A stretch of DNA of 6,782 nucleotides from an uncultured Methylococcaceae bacterium (GTDB lineage Bacteria; Pseudomonadota; Gammaproteobacteria; Methylococcales; Methylomonadaceae). Under the pieces are notes generated by a model, which was not told where the DNA came from, did no database searches, and was given only the letters and a program-made list of their open reading frames with translations. Position 1 is the first letter of the stretch, and each line of letters begins with the position of its first letter. Shown in pieces: positions 1 through 5,561 of this stretch. The stretch lies in contig CAJAHC010000029.1 of the NCBI GenBank assembly GCA_903939355.1, forward strand, positions 1 to 6,782, written 5' to 3'. A program made the translations under genes and the position numbers.

Positions 1-221
1 AAACCTATGCTGGTGAAAATCAATCAAATACACCGAGCTATATTCTACTTAATTTGGGTGCACAGTATCACTTGGCGACTTTTCATGAATCCAAGGCAAT
101 GCTATTTGCAAGCGGCAAAAACATGCTTAATGAAGACATTCGTAATTCCACCTCTTATTTACGTAACCTAGCTCCCGAACCCGGTCGGAGTGCAGAAATT
201 GGTATTCGAATCAGTTATTAA
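1..221 (+). CDS. TonB-dependent outer-membrane receptor, C-terminal fragment (ZnuD-like)
   Basis: An open frame enters from the left edge (first full codon at 3) and stops with TAA at 219-221. It gives about 72 residues with the features of the last beta-strands of a TonB-dependent receptor: alternating hydrophobic strands, a segment reading LNEDIRNSTSYLRNLAPEPGR, and an aromatic C-terminal residue (ending IGIRISY), as expected for insertion by the BAM machinery. The asparagine-x-x-aspartate ... lysine/arginine ... APxPGR layout resembles ZnuD-type zinc receptors, which move zinc or zinc complexes across the outer membrane. The zinc genes downstream fit that role. The plug domain and most of the barrel lie outside the window, so substrate specificity is inferred; a heme or iron receptor cannot be excluded. 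Confidence 0.8.
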   Translation, partial: TYAGENQSNTPSYILLNLGAQYHLATFHESKAMLFASGKNMLNEDIRNSTSYLRNLAPEPGRSAEIGIRISY

Positions 222-222
222 A

Positions 223-245
223 TTAAGTTATGGATATAACGTTAA
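223..245. promoter_or_regulatory. Candidate Zur-box-like palindrome
   Basis: Just after the receptor stop codon there is an interrupted palindrome: GTTAT (227-231), spacer GGAT, ATAAC (236-240), with TTAA-type flanks on both sides. Gammaproteobacterial Zur operators have GTTATA/TATAAC half-sites, normally with one base between the six-base halves; here the core is one base longer. The site is about 190 bp upstream of zigA, and the 222-433 gap contains no convincing gene, so it could control the zinc operon from a long leader. The assignment rests on motif resemblance and context only. Confidence 0.3.
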
Positions 246-403
246 TGAGTGGCAACTATACAATGAAAACAAGCGAGCCAAATATGCAATATCTCATCTT
301 TAAACCAGTCCGTAAAAACAACACTTGGGGTGCCCCTTATAGCCTTTTATTTTTGATAAAACGAGCTAAGAAATTAGATTCATACAAGAAAAATTTAACC
401 GTC

Positions 404-422
404 AGCGATAACAGAACTCGCT
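404..422 (+). other. Small hairpin in the conserved zigA leader
   Basis: AGCGA (404-408) pairs with TCGCT (418-422) across a 9-nt loop, followed by an A-rich stretch and the zigA start codon. It is inside the noncoding part of the inverted repeat and is unchanged in the second copy. Five base pairs is a weak stem, so a role in the leader is only a possibility. No clear Shine-Dalgarno is visible between it and the ATG. Confidence 0.25.
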
Positions 423-433
423 AAAAAACGTTT

Positions 434-1642
434 ATGACTAATAAACTATTACCCGTTACGGTTTTATCCGGCTTTTTAGGGGCAGGTAAAACCACCCTGC
501 TTAATCATATTCTGGCAAATCGAGAGGGCTTAAAAATAGCCGTAATCGTCAATGATATGAGTGAAATTAATATTGATGCCGCGCTCGTTAAAAACGAGGG
601 CGTCCTTAATCGCGCCGAAGAAAAACTGGTAGAAATGAGTAATGGCTGCATTTGTTGCACTTTGCGTGAAGATTTGTTGGTGGAAATTGCTGAATTGGCT
701 AAAGCCGATCGCTTTGATTATTTATTGATTGAATCAACCGGTATCGCAGAACCTATGCCGATTGCCGAAACGTTTACCTTTCGTGATGACGACGGTGTTA
801 GTTTGTCGGATATTGCCAGACTGGATACGATGGTGACAGTCGTTGATGCCGTTAATTTCATGCGTGATTATCTGGAAGCGCAATCACTAAAAGATATTAA
901 TGCCGAATTGGGCATTGATGATGAACGTAATATCGCTGATTTACTGGTAGAGCAAGTTGAATTCAGCAACGTGATTCTGATTTCTAAAGCCGATTTGGTC
1001 TGTACTGACGAGCTGGCTAATTTATTAGCCATTCTTAAATCCCTAAATCGGGATGCCGAGATCATCCCGATGATTATGGGTAACGCGCCACTGCATAAAT
1101 TGTTGAACACCGGTCGCTTTAACTTTGAGCAAGCAGAGCAGTCACCCGGATGGTTGCAAGAAATGCGTGGAATGCATCAGCCTGAAACAGAAGAGTACGG
1201 TATTGGTTGTTTCGCTTATAACGCCCGTCGACCGTTCCATACCACACGTTTTTACGATTATCTGCACCGAGACGATTGGAATAATGGCACGTTGCTACGT
1301 TCCAAAGGCTTTTTCTGGTTGGCAACAAGACCAGATTGGGTGGGGAACTGGTCACAAGCGGGTGGCACCATGCAGCATGGCTGCGTCGGCCGTTGGTGGG
1401 CATCTGTGCCAGAAGTAGAATGGCCTGAAGAGATGGTCGCTGATATTCAGTCCAACTGGCAAATACCTTTTGGTGATTGTCGGCAGGAGCTGGTTTTTAT
1501 TGGCCAAAATATTAACGTTGATCAAGCGCGTCAAGAATTGGATCAGTGTTTGTTGACGGACAGTGAGTTGGTTGCCGGTAAAGCTGTTTGGGAAACCTAT
1601 TCGGATGCTTTTCCGGTATGGTTGGCTGATGAGCAATCTTGA
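434..1642 (+). CDS. zigA: Zinc metallochaperone GTPase ZigA (COG0523/CobW family)
   Basis: This 402-aa cytoplasmic P-loop GTPase matches the ZigA branch of COG0523 in sequence style and length. These proteins are induced by zinc limitation and are thought to pass zinc to client metalloproteins using GTP hydrolysis. Visible motifs: Walker A GFLGAGKT (residues 13-20), the family CxCC metal-binding motif CICC (72-75) after EMSNG, ESTG (100-103), and the guanine-specificity motif as SKAD (184-187). The segment [13 protein letters not shown] (39-51) is characteristic of ZigA. A CobW_C-type C-terminal domain follows, with [12 protein letters not shown] near residue 290 and LVFIG near the end. The ATG at 434 keeps the conserved N-terminus intact, although no strong ribosome-binding site is seen. 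Its last 14 bases overlap the start of the next gene, indicating translational coupling. It appears intact, unlike the inverted copy at the right end. Confidence 0.9.
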   Translation: MTNKLLPVTVLSGFLGAGKTTLLNHILANREGLKIAVIVNDMSEINIDAALVKNEGVLNRAEEKLVEMSNGCICCTLREDLLVEIAELAKADRFDYLLIESTGIAEPMPIAETFTFRDDDGVSLSDIARLDTMVTVVDAVNFMRDYLEAQSLKDINAELGIDDERNIADLLVEQVEFSNVILISKADLVCTDELANLLAILKSLNRDAEIIPMIMGNAPLHKLLNTGRFNFEQAEQSPGWLQEMRGMHQPETEEYGIGCFAYNARRPFHTTRFYDYLHRDDWNNGTLLRSKGFFWLATRPDWVGNWSQAGGTMQHGCVGRWWASVPEVEWPEEMVADIQSNWQIPFGDCRQELVFIGQNINVDQARQELDQCLLTDSELVAGKAVWETYSDAFPVWLADEQS

Positions 1643-1865
1643 TTTCATAATACATACGACAGGTGCCATCTTGTTAATTAGTTCGGGGTTGTTATGGCTA
1701 CGGACTGATGGCAAACTTTTAAATCGGCTGGTTGGGCATTTTTTTATTTTAGTGTTGTGTGTGATGTTAGTAGAGATGTTCATGCACTTTTTACCTAATG
1801 CACTTGCCAACTTTATTTATGGGACGCAAAAATACGATACTCCAAACAAATTAACCAGATCATAA
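1629..1865 (+). CDS. Small two-helix membrane protein resembling the N-terminus of a ZIP transporter (mini-ZIP)
   Basis: This 78-aa protein starts at the ATG that overlaps the zigA stop and ends 6 bp before the ZIP gene. In-frame ATGs at 1563 and 1605 lie deeper inside zigA and are less likely starts. It has two hydrophobic segments, about residues 8-23 and 34-57. I recognise no named family. However, residues 16-59 align without gaps to residues 21-64 of the adjacent ZIP protein with 13 of 44 identities. The match includes SGL in helix 1 and the F-x-H-x-x-P-x-A signature of ZIP helix 2 (MFMHFLPNA here, AFIHLIPDA in the transporter). It lacks the later helices with the metal-transport sites, so it cannot be a transporter alone. 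It could be a regulatory or assembly partner of the ZIP protein, or a stable remnant. The inverted repeat ends inside this gene. Confidence 0.7.
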   Translation: MSNLDFIIHTTGAILLISSGLLWLRTDGKLLNRLVGHFFILVLCVMLVEMFMHFLPNALANFIYGTQKYDTPNKLTRS

Positions 1866-1871
1866 ATAACC

Positions 1872-2657
1872 ATGAATCTCTCTTTTGATGTAGTTGCGGG
1901 CGCTATTGTCGCAAGTTTTTTAGTCAGTATCACGTCGTTATCAGGGTTGTTTGCCTTGTGGATTGAACCCGAACGTCTTAAGCGCATTATTCCTTATTTG
2001 GTTGCGTTGGCGGTAGGCGTATTGTTGGGCGACGCTTTTATTCACCTGATTCCGGATGCCGTTCAGCGGCAAGGGTCAATCTCCACAGTCTGTTTAACGG
2101 TGTTGCTGGGTATGCTTTTATTTTTTGTACTGGAAAAACTGGTGCGCTGGCGTCATGATCATCACATTCATCTGCCAGGCCAATCGGATGATATTCGCCC
2201 GATCGCCAAGATGAATCTAATGGGCGATGCCGTACATAATTTTGTCGACGGTATTTTGATAGGCGGCAGTTTTTTGGTAGATCCCGTGCTGGGCTTTACC
2301 ACGACCTTGGCGATTATTGCCCATGAAATTCCACAAGAAATAGGCGATGTTGGGGCCTTGGTCTATGGCGGTTATTCCCCGGCCAAAGCGGTGTTGTACA
2401 ATTTTTATTGTTCAATGACCGTAGTTGTTGGTGCTGTCTTTGCCTTCTTGTTTGGTCAGTTGGCTGAGTCATCGCTGGTTTTTTTGTTACCGATTGCTGC
2501 CGGTGGTTTTATTTATATTGCCGCTACCGACATGATACCCGCACTGCATGAGCATTCCTCGATAGCCAATCTGGTGGGACAAACTAGTATTTTTGGCTTG
2601 GGGATTGGCTTTATGCAGTCAGTTATCATTCTTGAAAACACGTTACTGAGTCAATGA
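1872..2657 (+). CDS. ZIP-family zinc/metal transporter (LIV-1-like)
   Basis: This 261-aa polytopic inner-membrane protein belongs to the ZIP (SLC39) family, which brings Zn(II) and sometimes other divalent metals into the cytoplasm. Signatures in order: the helix-2 motif GDAFIHLIPDA (53-63), a histidine-rich cytosolic loop RHDHHIH (94-100), the metal-site helix HNFVDG (122-127), and the second metal-site helix HEIPQEIGD (151-159). The last resembles the LIV-1 subfamily HExPHExGD motif with Gln in place of the second His. Hydrophobic stretches fit about seven to eight helices and the length is normal for bacterial ZIPs, so the gene looks complete. It begins 6 bp after the mini-ZIP gene and its stop overlaps the first ATG of the DUF1826 frame, so it is mid-operon. 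The zinc assignment is supported by the surrounding COG0523 genes. Confidence 0.92.
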   Translation: MNLSFDVVAGAIVASFLVSITSLSGLFALWIEPERLKRIIPYLVALAVGVLLGDAFIHLIPDAVQRQGSISTVCLTVLLGMLLFFVLEKLVRWRHDHHIHLPGQSDDIRPIAKMNLMGDAVHNFVDGILIGGSFLVDPVLGFTTTLAIIAHEIPQEIGDVGALVYGGYSPAKAVLYNFYCSMTVVVGAVFAFLFGQLAESSLVFLLPIAAGGFIYIAATDMIPALHEHSSIANLVGQTSIFGLGIGFMQSVIILENTLLSQ

Positions 2658-2659
2658 GG
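2656..2659 (+). promoter_or_regulatory. Ribosome-binding site deciding the DUF1826 start
   Basis: GAGG lies 6 nt before the ATG at 2666 and within the end of the ZIP gene. It favours translation from 2666 rather than from the ATG at 2654, which overlaps the ZIP stop as ATGA and has only a weak GAG upstream. Confidence 0.5.
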
Positions 2660-2665
2660 CCTGCC

Positions 2666-3334
2666 ATGGTGGCTAATTTACAATCTATTTCCATTCCTCG
2701 ATATGCGCACGCATTTCTTTCTGATGAACTGGCTGATTTGTCAGCTATCTATGAGTCGGATATCAATATTTGCGTAGTCAAACGATCGGTTGATAGTGCG
2801 CTGGATAATTTTATTAACACCTTGTTGCCAACAAAAAATGAAGTCAGCTTTGTTGAGAATATTAAACCGTCTGAATTTGATTTTTCACACCTGATTAAAA
2901 ACGCAGAACATTTGCCGGGTTACCGTGATTTTTGCATGGATGTAGGCCGTTTGGCGGTAATCTTTAGTGATTTATTTGATTTAAAGCGCGTGGGCTTGCG
3001 ATTGCGCACACTTGATAAGCCGATGTGTCCACGTTTTCATGTGGATTCGGTAACTTGTCGCCTGGTTTGTACTTATGGCGGAATGGGCACCGAATGGTTG
3101 GAGGATGTTTATGTTGATCATATCAAATTAGGCAGCTCATCTGCCGGACTCATGGATGAACATTCCGGACTTATTTTAGACCCGGATGCTGTTCATATCA
3201 TGCCGACCTACGCGGTAGGCTTACTAAAAGGCAATGCCTGGGAAGGTAATGAACAGCACGGTGCAGTACACCGTTCGCCGCAGGTCAATCAGGCATTGCC
3301 GCGTCGGTTATTGTTAACGCTTGATTTTGGCTAG
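2666..3334 (+). CDS. DUF1826 protein of zinc-homeostasis clusters
   Basis: The protein has 222 aa from the chosen start (226 aa if the ATG at 2654 is used) and no signal peptide or membrane helix, so it is probably cytoplasmic. It matches DUF1826, a family of unknown biochemical function that is repeatedly found beside COG0523 genes and in Zur regulons. The conserved core is visible: CPRFHVD (121-127), then RLVCTYGGMGTEWL (about 132-145), a central segment around DPDAVHIMPTYAVGLLKG, and HRSP (202-205) followed by PRRLLLTLDFG at the C-terminus. The spacing H125-x-D127, H202, then R213/R214 resembles the metal and cosubstrate residues of double-stranded beta-helix Fe(II)/2-oxoglutarate oxygenases. 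That is my inference from pattern and spacing, not an established function. The gene is coupled to the ZIP gene upstream; a 54-bp gap separates it from the next GTPase. Confidence 0.82.
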   Translation: MVANLQSISIPRYAHAFLSDELADLSAIYESDINICVVKRSVDSALDNFINTLLPTKNEVSFVENIKPSEFDFSHLIKNAEHLPGYRDFCMDVGRLAVIFSDLFDLKRVGLRLRTLDKPMCPRFHVDSVTCRLVCTYGGMGTEWLEDVYVDHIKLGSSSAGLMDEHSGLILDPDAVHIMPTYAVGLLKGNAWEGNEQHGAVHRSPQVNQALPRRLLLTLDFG

Positions 3335-3388
3335 GAAACTCACGCATCGTGTGTACCAATAACTATTTATAACTCACAGGACAGCTTA

Positions 3389-4378
3389 ATGTTTGATCAT
3401 AACCACTCTACACCCGTACCCGTCACGATTTTAACAGGTTTTTTAGGTGCCGGGAAAACGACCCTTTTAAATCGTATTCTGTCTGAGAATCATGGCCACC
3501 GTATTGCCGTTATTGAAAATGAATTCGGCGAAGCCGGTATTGATAATGACTTGCTCATTCAAGGCGAAGAGCAAATCGTTGAAATGAACAATGGCTGTAT
3601 TTGTTGCTCCGTGCGCGGTGATTTGGTACGTATTTTGGGTGAGCTAGCAGAGAAACGTGACAAAGGAGCGTTGCATTTTGAGCGGGTCATTATAGAAACG
3701 ACAGGTTTGGCAGATCCGGCTCCGGTTGCGCAAACGTTTTTTGTTGAAAAAGAGATTAGTGAATATTATTTACTGGATGCGATCATTACTGTCGTTGATG
3801 CAAAACATGCTCTTAAACAACTTGATAATAATCATGAGGCGGAAGAACAGGTTGGCTTTGCCGATCGATTATTGATATCCAAGACCGACTTGATAACACC
3901 GACAGAAGTGATTGAGTTGGAAGCTAGATTACGTGCAATCAATGCCAGAGCACCTATCGCACAGGTTCATTTTGGTAAAACCGATATTAGTGAAATTCTT
4001 GATATACGGGGCTTTAATCTTAATGCCATTTTGGATATTGAACCCGATTTTCTGGACGATGTCAGTCATGAGCATGATCCGGGTATCACATCCTTTGTTT
4101 TTAGGACTGACAAGGCCTTGGACGCTGTAAAATATATGGCTTTCATGGATATTATGATTAGAAAATACGGTAATGATTTATTACGTTACAAAGGTATTTT
4201 ACATATCGCAGGTTGTGAACAAAAACTGATTTACCAAGGGGTACACATGCTGTTGACAGAAGATCTTGGGGCTTTTTGGCCGAAAAATGAAGTGCGCGAG
4301 TCGGTGTTAGTCTTCATAGGCCGCAACCTGCCTAAACAAGAAATCCATGCGGCATTAGACGCATGTCGGGTCATTTAA
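3389..4378 (+). CDS. COG0523 GTPase, YjiA-like (putative zinc chaperone)
   Basis: This 329-aa cytoplasmic G3E-type P-loop GTPase is close in length and motif layout to E. coli YjiA. Motifs: Walker A GFLGAGKT (17-24), [12 protein letters not shown] (41-52), the metal-binding CICC (70-73), ETTG (103-106), and SKTD (164-167) for guanine recognition. A CobW_C domain covers roughly the last 100 residues, with [10 protein letters not shown] and LVFIGRNLP. Extra histidines at the N-terminus (DHNHS) and in the linker (SHEHD, about 226-230) could bind metal. An AGGA sequence 7 nt upstream of the ATG supports the start. It is a different subfamily from ZigA and from the next gene, which it precedes by only 13 bp. 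Its zinc role is inferred from context; other COG0523 members serve nitrile hydratase or cobalamin enzymes. Confidence 0.9.
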   Translation: MFDHNHSTPVPVTILTGFLGAGKTTLLNRILSENHGHRIAVIENEFGEAGIDNDLLIQGEEQIVEMNNGCICCSVRGDLVRILGELAEKRDKGALHFERVIIETTGLADPAPVAQTFFVEKEISEYYLLDAIITVVDAKHALKQLDNNHEAEEQVGFADRLLISKTDLITPTEVIELEARLRAINARAPIAQVHFGKTDISEILDIRGFNLNAILDIEPDFLDDVSHEHDPGITSFVFRTDKALDAVKYMAFMDIMIRKYGNDLLRYKGILHIAGCEQKLIYQGVHMLLTEDLGAFWPKNEVRESVLVFIGRNLPKQEIHAALDACRVI

Positions 4379-4391
4379 CAGATTAACGCGC

Positions 4392-5357
4392 ATGAAGCCA
4401 TTCTCCTCTAAAGTCATTGAACGTATCCCGGTATTTATTATCAGTGGATTTCTTGGCAGCGGAAAAACTACGTTACTCAATCGGTTATTGAGCCATGCGC
4501 CCAAATCTGCGGTGATTATTAATGAGTTTGGTATTGCCCCAATTGATCAACAATTACTGCGTGATCATAAAGTGCCGTTATCAACTTTGGTGGGTGGCTG
4601 TTTATGCTGTCAAGTTAAAGGCTCGTTAACCCCCTTGCTTAAAAATTTGCGCATGGCGTGGGATTCCGGAGATAGCCCTTTCGAAAGAGTGATCATTGAA
4701 ACTAGCGGTGTTGCCAATCCGGAACCGGTGCTGGATATTTTGTTAAGAGAGCGTTGGTTGGTCAAACGCTATAGTTTACAAGGCGTTATTAGTACCGTTT
4801 CAGCGATTATGGATGAAGATCATTTTGACTACTTTCCCGAAGCACAAGCTCAGCTTGCGTGGGCGGATACCGTGGTAATGACGCAAACCGATCTGGCAAG
4901 CGCCCAACAAATTGAACGAATGAATACGCGACTGGATCAGTTAGCACCCGCAGCCACCCGACTGACTGTGGTACAAGGTGAGATTGGCCCCAACGCACTA
5001 CTCAATTTCCCGAAAAAAATCAGGAGATTACCTGATGCTGAACGGCCCGATTTGCCGGATCACGGCTTTAGCAGTATCACTTTACAACTTGAAGCTCCAA
5101 TGCCGTGGGAGCGATTACAGTCTGCACTACTTTATTTAACGATGCACTATAAACAATTAGTACGTCTAAAAGGCTTGGTGTATATCTCCGGACAAGAACA
5201 ACCCTGGCTCGTACAAGGGACAGCCGGAAAACTTTATCCGCCAACACAGTTACCGTCCAGATCTTCTGATGATGGCATTGGGCGATTGGTGTTTATAAGT
5301 AAGGGTGAAATAACAGGCATGACAGAAGCTATTTTGACTCAATTGAGGATGATTTAA
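4392..5357 (+). CDS. COG0523 GTPase, third subfamily (CobW-like)
   Basis: This 321-aa cytoplasmic GTPase has Walker A GFLGSGKT (19-26), INEFG (43-47), the CxCC motif as CLCC (70-73) preceded by VGG, ETSG (103-106), and a guanine-recognition motif altered to TQTD (164-167) where N/S-K-x-D is usual. The C-terminal CobW_C domain includes LVRLKGLVYISG and LVFISKG. It differs clearly from both other COG0523 genes in the window and lacks histidine-rich tracts, so it probably has a different client or metal affinity. It lies 13 bp after the YjiA-like gene and appears to end the operon. No convincing hairpin terminator follows, only a T-rich stretch at about 5358-5376. Confidence 0.87.
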   Translation: MKPFSSKVIERIPVFIISGFLGSGKTTLLNRLLSHAPKSAVIINEFGIAPIDQQLLRDHKVPLSTLVGGCLCCQVKGSLTPLLKNLRMAWDSGDSPFERVIIETSGVANPEPVLDILLRERWLVKRYSLQGVISTVSAIMDEDHFDYFPEAQAQLAWADTVVMTQTDLASAQQIERMNTRLDQLAPAATRLTVVQGEIGPNALLNFPKKIRRLPDAERPDLPDHGFSSITLQLEAPMPWERLQSALLYLTMHYKQLVRLKGLVYISGQEQPWLVQGTAGKLYPPTQLPSRSSDDGIGRLVFISKGEITGMTEAILTQLRMI

Positions 5358-5438
5358 TTTTTGCTATTATTTTTTTGAATACATGGAAGATGATGTAGAT
5401 TTTGTTGTTTGGGATATTTAACATGATTCAGATGTTTC

Positions 5439-5561
5439 TTATGGAACAATCAGCATTAAAGGTGGATTTAAAGGTTTGCCATCAGTTCGTAGCCATAACA
5501 ACCCCGAACTAATTAACAAAATGGCACCTGTCGTATGTATTACGAAATCAAGATTACTCAT
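5439..5561 (-). pseudogene. Truncated copy of the mini-ZIP gene
   Basis: On the minus strand, overlapping the ancestral end of the second zigA, the first ~32 codons of the small membrane protein recur (Ile8 is changed to Val). They keep helix 1 and end at TDGKPLN. At 5465 homology stops and the frame runs into unrelated sequence for a few codons (PPLMLIVP) before TAA at 5439-5441. Helix 2 with the HxxP motif is missing, so this is a remnant left at the repeat breakpoint. Confidence 0.7.

Larger units (their letters stand above)
395..1725 (+). repeat. Long inverted repeat, left copy (zigA unit)
   Basis: This 1331-bp segment is repeated in reverse orientation at 5465-6782. It covers 39 bp of leader, all of zigA and the first ~32 codons of the small membrane gene. 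Homology begins at TTAACCGTCAGCG (395) and ends at AAATC (1725), beyond which the copies are unrelated. By hand alignment there are 13 mismatches in the first 422 bp (395-816), 133 in about 660 aligned positions of the middle (817-1489), and 13 in the last 236 bp (1490-1725). The left boundary could extend further, because the matching copy runs off the window edge. Confidence 0.95.

Noticed and set aside
321..355. GGGGTGCCCC followed by a T-rich stretch as a terminator for the receptor gene
   Set aside because: The symmetric arms leave a 2-nt loop, so the usable stem is only about 3 bp; too weak to call a terminator.
230..424. 64-codon plus-strand frame in the gap before zigA
   Set aside because: It begins inside the candidate operator, has no ribosome-binding site, shows no recognisable family, and its end runs into the repeated zigA leader; treated as chance.
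868..1810. Antisense and alternate-frame ORFs over the left zigA
   Set aside because: They overlap a clearly conserved GTPase gene and their translations lack domain features; matching frames in the right copy follow from the shared DNA.
3335..3388. Second Zur-like site before the YjiA-like gene
   Set aside because: The ATAAC-like pieces at 3359-3373 are direct rather than inverted repeats and do not form the required palindrome.
5358..5464. Possible decayed gene fragment or terminator between the last GTPase and the inverted repeat
   Set aside because: A frame from the ATG at 5383 gives only 12 codons before TAA (5419), and reading on yields a short protein-like stretch into the repeat. 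There is no family match and no stable hairpin, only a T-rich run, so nothing can be supported.
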